Shown piece after piece: positions 43,487 through 51,826 of a DNA stretch of 64,000 nucleotides (the first letter of the stretch is position 1; every line of letters starts with the position of its first letter). The DNA is from JARBUG01 sp035628915 (lineage in GTDB: Bacteria > Bacillota > Sulfobacillia > Symbiobacteriales > Symbiobacteriaceae). The position numbers and the translations under genes were made by a program. The notes beneath the pieces were generated by a model. It made no database searches, was not told the DNA's origin, and was given only the letters and a program-made list of their open reading frames with translations. The DNA is taken from positions 33,378-97,377 of the forward strand of contig DASPIW010000038.1 in assembly GCA_035628915.1 (NCBI GenBank), read 5' to 3'.

Positions 43487-45256
43487 CTAGTCGCCAGTCT
43501 TCGCCAGCGGGGCGGCCTCATTCTTGCTGCCGGGATTGAACAGCTTGCTGAGCGCCAGGATCGACACGCCGATCGACATGACGATCAGGATGACGTCGGT
43601 CACGACGAGCGGCCAGTTGGCGGCCGGCAGGTACTTGGTCATCAGCAGCTTGTAGAGCGCGACCAGCGTGGTGATCAGCATGAAGACGGCCGGGATGATG
43701 GTGAACCAGGTCGGCTTCTTGCGGTGGGCCAGCCAGACGGTGACGGCAATCAGGCTGAGCGCCGCGAGCAGCTGGTTGGCAGAGCCGAAGATCGGCCAGA
43801 TCATCTGGAAGACGTTGGTGTAGCCCAGGTAGAACATGATGACTACGGAAAGGCCAGCGTTGAAAAGATAGCTCTTCATGAAAGCCGGGGCCTTGCCCTT
43901 GAAGGCCACGGTCCACAGCTCTTCAAACAGGTAGCGGTTGAGGCGGACAGCTGTGTCCAGCGTCGTCACGACGAAGCCTTCGACCATCAGGATGCCGAAG
44001 ACGGTACCGAAGGCGACCGGCGTGCCGATGGCCTTGTTCAGCAGCATGCCCATGGAGAGCGAGAAGGCCAGCATCGGGTTGGAGGCGACGCCCTTGGCGG
44101 TCGGGTAGACGATCGACTGGTAGACGTCGAACTTCAGGCCGCCGGCGACGGCGAGCAGCACGACGACCGCCAGCAGGGACTCGAGAATCATGCCGCCGTA
44201 GCCGACGGGCCGGGCGAGGGATTCCTTGGGCACCTGCTTGGAGACGGTGCCCGCCGCCACGAGGTTGTGGAAGCCGGAAATCGCACCGCAGGCGATGGTA
44301 ATGAAGAGGAACGGCCAGATGGTGCCCATTTTGGCTTCGCCGCCGGCGATGTTCCAGGCCGGGGCCTGCAGTTCCACACCGGTGACGGCGCCGCCGATGA
44401 CGCCGATCAACAGGATGGCGATACCGAAGTAGAGGATGAACGAGTTGGTAAAGTCACGGGGCTGGAGCAGCGCCCACACCGGCACGCCTGCGGCGATGAG
44501 GGTGTAGAAGGCGATGATGACCATCCAGATCTTCGGGTTAATCGTAACCGGGAAGTACAGGCCGGCGATGATAGAGACGAGACCGACCACGGCGGCGAGA
44601 GCGGCGCCCTGCCAGGTCGGGATGTTCTTCTTGTACATCAGCCAGCCGACGATGGGGGCGAAGCAGGTCATGACGATGACCGACGTGGAAGCGATGCCGC
44701 CAATGGAGCCCATCTGAACGCCATTGACTTCCTTGATGTGCAGCAGCGTGTTGGCCGGGTCGATCATCAGATCCTTGACTGGGACGAGGGAGCCGAGTGC
44801 GGTGGCCGTGAGGCCGAGGAAGGCGGAAGTAACCAGGACGATCATGGCGATGGTGAAACCGATGAAGAGGCCGAAGCCCCAGCGGCCCAGGTACTTGCCG
44901 GAGACGGTGGCCATGGACTCGCCCTTCTCCCGCATGGAGATGAAGAGCGCGGTGTAGTCATGGACGGCGCCCATGAAGATGCCGCCGACGACGATCCAGA
45001 TCCAGGCAGGCGCATAACCGAAAAGCAGTGCGGTAGTCGGGCCGATAATGGGGCCGGCGCCGGCGATGGACGCGAAGTGGTGCGAGAAGACGACCAGGGG
45101 CTTGGTGGGGACGTAGTCGTTGCCGTCGTTCATGGTGACGGCGGGGGTCGGAATCCGGTCGTCGGAGCCGAAGATACCGTCCAGATACTTGCCGTAGACA
45201 TAGTAGGCGGCCAGGAAGAGTGGTCCGGCAATCAGAAGCAGGATGGATACGTTCAC
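43487..45256 (-). CDS. cstA: CstA-family carbon starvation / pyruvate transporter
   Basis: The product has 589 residues with many membrane helices. CstA landmarks are KPLVVFSHHFASIAGAGPI, GPTTALLFGYAPAWIWIVVG and GGIFMGAVHDYTAL near the N-terminus, and the later TLDTAVRLNRYLFEELW. CstA/BtsT proteins import pyruvate or peptides. In other bacteria they are switched on by LytS/LytT-type two-component systems, exactly the genes found just upstream. The stop codon nearly touches the left end of element 2. Confidence 0.95.
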   Translation of the reverse strand: MNVSILLLIAGPLFLAAYYVYGKYLDGIFGSDDRIPTPAVTMNDGNDYVPTKPLVVFSHHFASIAGAGPIIGPTTALLFGYAPAWIWIVVGGIFMGAVHDYTALFISMREKGESMATVSGKYLGRWGFGLFIGFTIAMIVLVTSAFLGLTATALGSLVPVKDLMIDPANTLLHIKEVNGVQMGSIGGIASTSVIVMTCFAPIVGWLMYKKNIPTWQGAALAAVVGLVSIIAGLYFPVTINPKIWMVIIAFYTLIAAGVPVWALLQPRDFTNSFILYFGIAILLIGVIGGAVTGVELQAPAWNIAGGEAKMGTIWPFLFITIACGAISGFHNLVAAGTVSKQVPKESLARPVGYGGMILESLLAVVVLLAVAGGLKFDVYQSIVYPTAKGVASNPMLAFSLSMGMLLNKAIGTPVAFGTVFGILMVEGFVVTTLDTAVRLNRYLFEELWTVAFKGKAPAFMKSYLFNAGLSVVIMFYLGYTNVFQMIWPIFGSANQLLAALSLIAVTVWLAHRKKPTWFTIIPAVFMLITTLVALYKLLMTKYLPAANWPLVVTDVILIVMSIGVSILALSKLFNPGSKNEAAPLAKTGD

Positions 45257-45347
45257 ATGAGTGCCTCCTTACCTTCGGATTCTCCGCCACATTCAAAGTA
45301 ATCTCGGCGTAATGGTCCGTAAACGAAACGCGGCTGACCCGCAAAAA

Positions 45348-45380
45348 GATGGACCCGAACCGCAGTGGTTCGGGTCCATC
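45348..45380 (-). terminator. Terminator after the lytT-type gene
   Basis: GATGGACCCGAACC (45348-45361) and its exact complement (45367-45380) form a 14-bp stem, followed on the minus strand by TTTTTGC. It separates the regulator operon from cstA, which therefore has its own promoter in 45257-45347. Confidence 0.85.
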
Positions 45381-45397
45381 GCCAATGAGAAAGGTTA

Positions 45398-46195
45398 TTA
45401 GTGCGTGGGCTTGAGCCCCAGCATCTCCTGGACGGTTTTGAGGAACTGCCGTCCCACGGGAATCTGGGTGCGGGCGGCGTCGGAGAGAACCAGGTAGTAG
45501 TTGCCCTGGAACCAGGGGATCACTTCGACCACCCGTGAAAGATCGACCACAAAGGCCTTGTGCACCCGCAGGAAGGGCGCTCCCAGACGGCTTTCCAACT
45601 CCTGTAGGGAGAAGCGGGTAGCATACTGCCCGTCTGCCGTCTTGATCACCGTTTCGCGTTCACCGGTGGTGATGAACTGGATCTCCCGCCGGTCCAGCAG
45701 CAGAATGCGCCCGCCCGCCTCCACCGGGACCTTGGCGAGCCGGCTCTCCCGCCCCAGCTGTCGGAGCAGCTGATCGAGCCCCGGGTTCTGGGCGCCCGGG
45801 CAGGCGAGTCGTTCCCGCACCCGCGCCAGCGCCGTGGTCAGCCGCGCAGCCTGGACCGGCTTGAGCAGATAATCCACGGCGTTCAGCTCAAAGGCGTTGA
45901 CGGCGTATTCGTCGTAGGCCGTGCTGAAGATGATTTGCGGGCGCTCTGCCGGCCAGGCGGCCAGCGTCTCCGCCAGGGCCAGCCCGTCGAGGCGGGGCAT
46001 TTGAATATCGAGCAGCAGGGCGTGGGGGCGCACCGCGGCGACTTGCTGCAGCGCTTCCACGCCGTCGGCTGCTTCGTAAATGCCCGCGATGCCCGGCTGC
46101 TGCTTCAGCAGGTAGACCAGTTCGCTGCGGGCCGGGGGCTCGTCATCGGCCACCAGCACCCGGATGCCAAGCAGGTCGACGGCCGCGGGCATCAT
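45398..46195 (-). CDS. lytT: LytTR-type response regulator
   Basis: The product has 265 residues. The receiver domain has the acidic pair ADDEPPARSELVYLL, the phosphorylated Asp in LLLDIQMP (residue 63) and the conserved Lys in NAVDYLLKPVQAARL. The DNA-binding LytTR domain (about 150-262) includes FLRVHKAFVVDLSRVVEV and the C-terminal IPVGRQFLKTVQEML. It pairs with the sensor at 46501 and probably activates cstA when extracellular pyruvate or a similar signal is sensed (known for YpdAB/BtsSR systems). It overlaps the CC-motif gene by 4 bp. Confidence 0.93.
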   Translation of the reverse strand: MMPAAVDLLGIRVLVADDEPPARSELVYLLKQQPGIAGIYEAADGVEALQQVAAVRPHALLLDIQMPRLDGLALAETLAAWPAERPQIIFSTAYDEYAVNAFELNAVDYLLKPVQAARLTTALARVRERLACPGAQNPGLDQLLRQLGRESRLAKVPVEAGGRILLLDRREIQFITTGERETVIKTADGQYATRFSLQELESRLGAPFLRVHKAFVVDLSRVVEVIPWFQGNYYLVLSDAARTQIPVGRQFLKTVQEMLGLKPTH

Positions 46196-46494
46196 GGGCA
46201 GTTTCCCCCGAAGGCGCGCCAGCCTGACAGACTGAGCGCTTTGAACGGACCGAAGCCGCTCAGGCCGATGGTCAGGTCGGGCTGATGCGGCGCCACCGCC
46301 CGGGGAATGTGCACCGTAATCTCACCGTCGCAGGTCGGCAGGTACTCTTCGGGCTTGTCCGGCTCACCGATGTGCAGCGCAGGGGGAGAATACGGTACAC
46401 AGCACTGCACGGTCAGTTCCGTAAGCCGGATTGTAACGTGGCGGGAACGGGAGGACAGGTACTGGCGGGCTTCTGCGGTGACGGTAACGGGCAT
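46192..46494 (-). CDS. Small HesB-like protein with a Cys-Cys motif
   Basis: The product has 100 residues, wedged between kinase and regulator genes. The start VTAEARQYLSSRSRHVTIRL followed by QCCVPYSPP resembles HesB/IscA-like (seleno)proteins with a CC or CU pair; the rest is beta-rich. The ATG overlap with the regulator gene shows co-translation. A redox or metal-binding role coupled to the sensor is possible, but the function is unknown. Confidence 0.6.
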   Translation of the reverse strand: MPVTVTAEARQYLSSRSRHVTIRLTELTVQCCVPYSPPALHIGEPDKPEEYLPTCDGEITVHIPRAVAPHQPDLTIGLSGFGPFKALSLSGWRAFGGNCP

Positions 46495-46500
46495 GGCTGG

Positions 46501-48210
46501 TCAGGCCTCCTTACCCAGTACTTGCGGCGATCCGACGGGGGCGGACACGGGCAGGTGCATGGAGACGACCGTGCCGCCGCCCCGGGGCGTCCGGATCTGG
46601 AGGGCGGCATCGGGACCGAAGTAGCCTTTCAGCCGCTCGTTGATGTTCATCAGCCCGATACCGGTGCTGTGGCTGGGCGCCCGGCCGGCCAGGGCAGCCT
46701 CAGCCGTATCCTGCGACATGCCCACGCCGTCGTCGGTGACGGCGAGGATGATGGTGCCATCTTCAAGGCGGCCGGTGATCCGCACGGTGCCGCCCGCCGC
46801 CTTCGGCATAAGGCCGTACTTGACCGCATTCTCCACCAGGGTCTGCAGGGTGAACGGGGGGATGCGGTGGCGCAGCAGGGCGGAAGAAACGTCGATCTCG
46901 ACCCGCAGGCGCTCGCCGAAGCGGGCCCGCTCGATGGCCAGGTAGCAGTCCACCAGTTCCAACTCTTCCGCCACGCAGACCAGCTCCTCGCTGGAGCGCA
47001 GCGTCCGCCGGAAGAACTCGGAGAGGCTGGCCAGCAAGTCGCGGGCGCCTTCCGGGTTGGTGCGCACGAAGGACGAAATGGTGTTCAAGGCGTTGAAGAG
47101 GAAGTGCGGGTTGATTTGCGCCCGGAGCGCCTTCAGTTCCGCCCGGGTGGCCATTTGCGCCCGCTTTTCCAGTTCGGCCAGCTGCAGCTGGGTGCTGAAC
47201 AGGCCGGCCATGCCGGTCGCCAGCTCCACGAACACCGGGGTCATGCGGCGGTCCTGGTAGATTTTCAGTACGCCCACCACTTCGCCGCTGACATAGAGCG
47301 GCATGATCAACCCGGAAGCAAGATCGCACCGGCCATATTCGCACCCGATCTCCTCGCGGTTGGTGGCCAGCTGCACCTCGCCGGCAGAGAGCGCCTGGCG
47401 CGTCGCAGCCGTACGGATAGGATCGCCGGGGCGATGGTGGTCAGAGCCCGCCCCGACATGGGCCAGCACCCGGTTCCGGTCCGTCAGGGCCACCGCTGCA
47501 GCCCCGGTGTGCTTGTAGATGATGTCGGCCACGCGCCCGGCGGACTGCTCGTCGAGCCCCCGGCGCAGGTAGGGCAACGTGGCCCGGGCGATCTCCAGCA
47601 CTTTGTGGGTGTGGAAGGAGGCGATCCGGTCTTCCCCGTTGACCGCTTCCCGGATGATGAGTACAAAAAGGGCGATGCCGGCGGCGTTGACCAGCGTCAT
47701 GGGAATCGCGATGACCTTCACGAGGGCCCACGCTTCGGCAAAGGGGCGGCTGATCAGGAGGATGATCGCCATTTGCAGGAGTTCGGCGACAAAACCGGTG
47801 GCAAAACCGACGCGCCAGTCCAGGCGCGCCTCGCCCGCCCGGCGGTGAATCCAGCCGGCCAGAAGGCCGCCCACCAGGGTCGAGATGCCGCAGGAGAGCC
47901 CGGTGAAGCCGCCGAGCAGGAACCGGTGCCCGCCGGCCAGCAGCCCCGAGACGAACCCCACCCAGGGGCCGCCGAGCAGCCCGCCCACCGCGGTACCCAC
48001 CACCCGCGAGTTGGCGATGGCGCCGTTGGTCGGGATGCCCGTGTATGTACCGGAAATGGCAATCAGCCCGAAGACGAGTGCGAGCACCCACCGGTCCCGG
48101 GGGCGCCCGGTCCCCGCCAGTAGCCTGCGAAAGGCCCGCACCCGCAGCAGCACAAACGCCGTAAGGCCAATGAGGGCCATGCGTTCCGCCAGGTCCACGA
48201 TCAGCGTCAT
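46501..48210 (-). CDS. lytS: LytS-type sensor histidine kinase (5TM receptor, GAF, kinase)
   Basis: The product has about 569 residues. Five to six N-terminal membrane helices form the 5TMR-LytS sensor (GGLLGGPWVGFVSGLLAGGH, CGISTLVGGLLAGWIHRR). A GAF-like domain follows (YKHTGAAAVALTDRNRVLAHV). The kinase has the phospho-acceptor His in RAQINPHFLFNALNTISSF and the ATP site GIGLMNINERLKGYFG. I chose the ATG at 48210. It is the first gene of the regulator operon. AT-rich DNA at 48220-48280 probably holds the promoter. Confidence 0.92.
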   Translation of the reverse strand: MTLIVDLAERMALIGLTAFVLLRVRAFRRLLAGTGRPRDRWVLALVFGLIAISGTYTGIPTNGAIANSRVVGTAVGGLLGGPWVGFVSGLLAGGHRFLLGGFTGLSCGISTLVGGLLAGWIHRRAGEARLDWRVGFATGFVAELLQMAIILLISRPFAEAWALVKVIAIPMTLVNAAGIALFVLIIREAVNGEDRIASFHTHKVLEIARATLPYLRRGLDEQSAGRVADIIYKHTGAAAVALTDRNRVLAHVGAGSDHHRPGDPIRTAATRQALSAGEVQLATNREEIGCEYGRCDLASGLIMPLYVSGEVVGVLKIYQDRRMTPVFVELATGMAGLFSTQLQLAELEKRAQMATRAELKALRAQINPHFLFNALNTISSFVRTNPEGARDLLASLSEFFRRTLRSSEELVCVAEELELVDCYLAIERARFGERLRVEIDVSSALLRHRIPPFTLQTLVENAVKYGLMPKAAGGTVRITGRLEDGTIILAVTDDGVGMSQDTAEAALAGRAPSHSTGIGLMNINERLKGYFGPDAALQIRTPRGGGTVVSMHLPVSAPVGSPQVLGKEA

Positions 48211-48291
48211 GCACATCACCTTTGCTATACTCTTCTTCGTCCTTCCGGCAACTCTTTTAGTTGAAATATTACGGAAAACAAACGGGTGGAT

Positions 48292-49755
48292 TTACCTGGT
48301 GACGTGCTGATACCGCCCATCGGGCCAGATGACCACTTGCCGGATGACACGGCGGATGAAATCACGTTGCTGTGCAGGTGTCATTTCGGCCGGGTCCGGG
48401 CCGGCGGGGGGGCAGGAAGGGGCTGACGCCGGCGGGGCAGACCGCAGCCGGGCAAGTTCCCGCTGCAGGCTTTCCACCTGCCCGGCCAGCCTTTCCAGCT
48501 CCCGTTCCGCCCCGGCGGGCGCCAGCCCCCTGGTGAAGAGGTGGAACGCCCGCTGCTGCTCTGTCCGGCGGGCGGCCAGCTCACGTTCAAGGATGGCAGC
48601 GGCCGGGGGGAGTTCCGGTTCTTGATGCGGTGGCGCCGGGCAGGGAAGCTTCTGGGTCGCCACCTGCCAGATGGCGGCCTCGATGGGCTCAGCCCGGACG
48701 TCGCGCCAGTTGCACGGCGTCGTCGGGCGGTCCGGGCGGGAGAGGAGGCGGGGGTAGCGGTTGCGGCAGCGGAAGTAGCGGCGGTGCGGGTGGCCCATGT
48801 AGTGCAGGGGTGCCCCGCAGAGCCCGCAGATGCAGAGGCCCGAGAGCGGCGCCACACCCCGCTGCATCAGCCGGGTCCGCCCGGCGTGGGCCGCCTGGGC
48901 CCGTTCCCACAGGTCTCCATCGATAATGGCAGGCACCTGAACCGTCACCCATTCGTCCTTGGGCTTCCGGCGGTCGGTGCGCGGCCGGGTGCGCCGCTCT
49001 TTGGGTATGGAGCGGAGGGGGCCGTTGCCTTCGCAGTCCCAGCGGTTAAGCACCAGGCGCCCGGCGTAGGTTTCGTTCCTGATCATCCGCATGATCGACG
49101 TCCGATGCCAGCAGGCGCCCCGGGCCGGCCGGACCCCCAGGGTCGTCAGCTTTTCGGCGATGCGCTGGTAGCTCCAGCCAGCCGCGTACCAGGCAAAAAT
49201 CTGGCGGACCCAGGGGGCGGCGGCCTCGTCGACCTCCGGGCTTTTGGTGACGGTGTTCCAGCGGTAACCCCAGGTTGAGATGTAGTTGGGAATGCCGCCG
49301 AGGGCGAGCTTGCCCCGGCGGCCGCGCCGGGTTCGCTCCAGGATCTTGGCCTTTTCGAATTCGGAGATGGCTCCGCGCAGCTGGAAAAACAGCTTCCCTT
49401 CGGGCGTCCTGCGGTACTCGTGGGAGATGAAGACCAGCTCGGTGCCCCGGGCTTCGATTTCATCGGCCACGAGGAGCTGCAGGCTGAGGGAGCGGCTGAA
49501 CCGGTCCGGGTCCAGGCAGATGAAGAGGTCGGCGCGGCTCCGGGCCAGGTAATCGCGGCAGGCTTCAAGGCCGGGGCGCTCCAGGATTTCGCCGGACGCC
49601 TGATCTTCGAAGTCGATGATTTGCAGGTGGGCGCTCCGGGCGGTGGCAATCGCTTCGGCCCGGGCGTGGCACTCCCGCCGCTGCTCCGGCAGGGAGAAGC
49701 CCCGCCGGCCCTGTTCTTCCGTGGAGACCCGGCAGTAAACTACAGCGATCAGCAA
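48292..49755 (-). CDS. Large serine recombinase of element 2
   Basis: The product has about 487 residues. I chose TTG 49755 (reading LLIAVVYCRVSTEEQ, nucleophile Ser at 11) because the frame further upstream runs into the prkA fragment and is not protein-like. Resolvase, recombinase (MIRNETYAGRLVLNRWD), zinc-ribbon (CICGLCGAPLHY, YFRCRNRYP) and C-terminal coiled-coil regions follow. It is transcribed away from the right junction, 101 bp inside the element. The start region is part of a strong hairpin (49756-49789). Confidence 0.92.
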   Translation of the reverse strand: MLIAVVYCRVSTEEQGRRGFSLPEQRRECHARAEAIATARSAHLQIIDFEDQASGEILERPGLEACRDYLARSRADLFICLDPDRFSRSLSLQLLVADEIEARGTELVFISHEYRRTPEGKLFFQLRGAISEFEKAKILERTRRGRRGKLALGGIPNYISTWGYRWNTVTKSPEVDEAAAPWVRQIFAWYAAGWSYQRIAEKLTTLGVRPARGACWHRTSIMRMIRNETYAGRLVLNRWDCEGNGPLRSIPKERRTRPRTDRRKPKDEWVTVQVPAIIDGDLWERAQAAHAGRTRLMQRGVAPLSGLCICGLCGAPLHYMGHPHRRYFRCRNRYPRLLSRPDRPTTPCNWRDVRAEPIEAAIWQVATQKLPCPAPPHQEPELPPAAAILERELAARRTEQQRAFHLFTRGLAPAGAERELERLAGQVESLQRELARLRSAPPASAPSCPPAGPDPAEMTPAQQRDFIRRVIRQVVIWPDGRYQHVTR

Positions 49756-49789
49756 ACCCCCGCACCCCCTTGGGAGAGGGTACGGGGGT
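49756..49789 (-). promoter_or_regulatory. Hairpin covering the ribosome site of the element 2 recombinase
   Basis: On the minus strand ACCCCCGTACCC (49789-49778) pairs with GGGTGCGGGGGT (49767-49756), with one U-G pair, immediately before the TTG start. The G-rich second arm is also the only candidate ribosome site, so the fold should reduce translation until opened. Confidence 0.55.
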
Positions 49790-49852
49790 GGCGGGAGGCC
49801 TATGCCGGCGGCCCCGGCAGAGTGTGGGGTTGCGTCCCTCGTAACCGGGTCC

Positions 49853-49859
49853 GTCGACC
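49853..49859. repeat. Right junction of element 2
   Basis: GTCGACC is the partner of 43458-43464. After it CTT TCG ACC ATC continues PrkA as LSTI. Upstream, SLVTGSVD still mimics the PrkA sequence ELTGSVD, so homology extends beyond the core. Confidence 0.75.
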
Positions 49860-50028
49860 TTTCGACCATCGGGCAGTATGGGAGCGAGTCAGATCCCCGG
49901 GCGTATCGCTTCGATGGTGAACTGAACGTTGCCAACCGCGGCGTCATGGAATTCATTGAAATGTTGAAGTGTGATGAGAAATTTCTCTACGGCCTTCTGA
50001 CGTTGTCGCAGGAGCAGAATATCAAGAC
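49856..50028 (+). CDS. prkA: prkA segment 3 of 5 (residues 222-277)
   Basis: Fifty-six codons encode LSTIGQYGSESDPRAYRFDG, ELNVANRGVMEFIEMLKCDE and LLTLSQEQNIK, a highly conserved PrkA stretch including the AAA+ region with the GELNxANRG motif. No start codon or ribosome site belongs to it. It lies between the divergent recombinase genes of elements 2 and 3, in the same orientation as the other prkA segments. Confidence 0.93.
50021..50028. repeat. Left junction of element 3
   Basis: ATCAAGAC is repeated exactly at 55411-55418. Before it stands QEQN of PrkA; after it the sequence turns into element DNA (GCTTCGGCG). Confidence 0.88.
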
Positions 50029-50090
50029 GCTTCGGCGTGTATTAGGAAGAAGGGAGATGGCGGCAGTCCGGTCCGTGGGGGTGAGCGGGC

Positions 50091-51665
50091 ATGTTCGGCA
50101 CCGGCCGGCAGATTGATCCCGCGAAGGCGGCGGTGTACATCCGGTGGTCCACGGAGGAACAGGGGCAGGGCACCACGCTGGAGGTGCAGCAGGAGGCGTG
50201 TGAGTACTACTGCCGGAGCCAGGGATGGTTCTTCCGGCCCGAACTGGTCTTTGTGGACGAGGGCTATTCCGGCGCCACGCTCGACCGCCCCGCCCTGAGC
50301 CGGCTTCGGCAGGCCGTGGCTGACAGGCTGGTCGACTGCGTTATCGTCTACAAGCTGGACCGTTTGTCGCGCAACCTGCTCGATTGCGTGACGCTCGTGC
50401 GCAAGGAGTGGGGGGAGGTCTGTGCGCTCTTCTCCACAAAGGAGAATTTCGACACCCACTCCCCGGTGGGGCAAATGGTCTTCAACATCCTGGTGAGCTT
50501 CGCGGAGTTCGAGCGGAACGTAATCCGGGACCGAACCCTCAGCGGCAAAATGAAGCGGGCAGAGCAGGGCCGCAACGCCGGCCAACTCTACCCGTACGGC
50601 TATGTGAAGGGACCCGACGGCAATTGGGCGCTGGACGGCCGGGATGCAGCGGCGAAGTGCTTCACGGGCCGCGCAGCCATTGTCCGGCGGATTTTCGATG
50701 AGTATCTGGCGGGGCGCAGCGCCCGGGCCATCGCGGCCGGGCTACGTGCCGACGGCATTCCGGCGCCCAGGGGTGGATCCTGGCGGAACAACAGCGTCGC
50801 GGCAGTGCTGGACAACCCGGCCTATGCCGGAACGTACAGCTACGGCAAACGCCGGGGCGGCAGGCGCGCGGCGCAACCGACGCTGACCGTGGCGAACGCC
50901 CTTCCGCCCATCATAACAGAGCGGGAGTGGGCGAACGTACGGCGGCTCCGGACGGAACGGGCGGCGGCGCCGCCCCGCAGCCTGGGGAGCGGCTACTTGC
51001 TCTCGGGACTGGCCCGGTGTGCCAAATGCGGCGGCTCGATGGCCGGCGCGGGCAAAGCGACCGATAAGAAGCGCCGGTACTATACCTGCACAAACCGCGT
51101 CTTCCTGAAGAACTGCGATTGCGCATACATCGACGCTGACAGTCTTGAAGCTGCCGTGATCGCCGAAGTGAAGGCTGTGATCCAGTTGAGAGACACCCGG
51201 CGACTCGTTGAGCCCATGGCGGCAGAGCTTCGTCAGAGGACGGTGCAGTACACACATGTCGCCAGTGAAGCCGCGGAAGCCCTGGCTGCTCTGGGCCGCA
51301 AGCGCCGGCGGCTCGACCGCGAGTTCCTCGCCGGCTACCTGGACGGCAAGTCGTTCAGCCGTCTCGCGCAAGCACTTAATGCCGAGGCCGCGGATGCCCG
51401 GCGCCGTGTGGAGCGGGCGCAGGCTGACCTGCGAAGCGCCCGGGATGCCACGGCCGAGCCGGAACGTCTGATGGACCTGGCCCGACAGGTCGACCCCTGG
51501 GCCGAATTGAGCCAGGAGGAGCTCAAACAGGTGCTGCGGGACGCCATTAGCTCGGTGACTGTCTATCAGCAGAAAGCTGCTGTCCGGTCGCGACGGGCAA
51601 ATCCCAACCCAATAGACGTCGTTTGGCGCCCAAAGCTGGATCGTTATCATCTAGCCGAGCCCTGA
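50091..51665 (+). CDS. Large serine recombinase of element 3
   Basis: The product has 524 residues. The resolvase domain starts AAVYIRWSTEEQGQGTTLEV with Ser at residue 20, followed by VDCVIVYKLDRLSRNLLD and FAEFERNVIRDRT. A recombinase domain (AVLDNPAYAGTYSYGKRRGG), zinc-ribbon (CAKCGGSMAGAG, YYTCTNRVFLKNCDC) and C-terminal coiled coil follow. It is transcribed from the left end into the element, so its promoter must lie in or next to prkA segment 3. Confidence 0.94.
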   Translation: MFGTGRQIDPAKAAVYIRWSTEEQGQGTTLEVQQEACEYYCRSQGWFFRPELVFVDEGYSGATLDRPALSRLRQAVADRLVDCVIVYKLDRLSRNLLDCVTLVRKEWGEVCALFSTKENFDTHSPVGQMVFNILVSFAEFERNVIRDRTLSGKMKRAEQGRNAGQLYPYGYVKGPDGNWALDGRDAAAKCFTGRAAIVRRIFDEYLAGRSARAIAAGLRADGIPAPRGGSWRNNSVAAVLDNPAYAGTYSYGKRRGGRRAAQPTLTVANALPPIITEREWANVRRLRTERAAAPPRSLGSGYLLSGLARCAKCGGSMAGAGKATDKKRRYYTCTNRVFLKNCDCAYIDADSLEAAVIAEVKAVIQLRDTRRLVEPMAAELRQRTVQYTHVASEAAEALAALGRKRRRLDREFLAGYLDGKSFSRLAQALNAEAADARRRVERAQADLRSARDATAEPERLMDLARQVDPWAELSQEELKQVLRDAISSVTVYQQKAAVRSRRANPNPIDVVWRPKLDRYHLAEP

Positions 51666-51793
51666 GCCGTTCCGGTGTTTCAGGGCCTATTCCTTATGTC
51701 TTATTAGTTATAGATAAAAAGTACTAGAATGTCACACCCGCCCAAAGAAGTATTGACCAGAAGTGCCCGCATATAGTAACTTTGTTCTGAGAG

Positions 51794-51808
51794 TGAGACT
51801 CATTATCA
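51794..51808. promoter_or_regulatory. Fur box upstream of the ferric iron importer
   Basis: TGAGACTCATTATCA fits the 7-1-7 Fur pattern TGATAAT-N-ATTATCA at 12 of 14 non-central bases, with a perfect right half. It lies 18 bp before the GTG of the binding-protein gene, so iron would repress the operon. A -35-like TTGACC is at 51753-51758. Confidence 0.75.
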
Positions 51809-51826
51809 ACAGAGGAGAGGTCCACC

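Larger units (their letters stand above)
43461..49859. mobile_element. prkA-intervening element 2 (about 6.4 kb)
   Basis: It separates PrkA residues 221 and 222. Removing 6395 bp between the GACC repeats restores TGSVDLSTIGQYGSESDPRA. The content is compact and all on the minus strand: a serine recombinase at the right end and an operon of LytS-type kinase, small CC-motif protein and LytT-type regulator, then cstA, whose stop codon is 23 bp from the left end. No small candidate excision ORF was found in this element. Confidence 0.85.

Noticed and set aside
48211..48312. Small hydrophobic plus-strand frame (MHITFAILFFVLPATLLVE) between lytS and the element 2 recombinase
   Set aside because: It lies in the AT-rich promoter region of lytS, lacks a ribosome site and does not resemble the small ORFs of the other elements.
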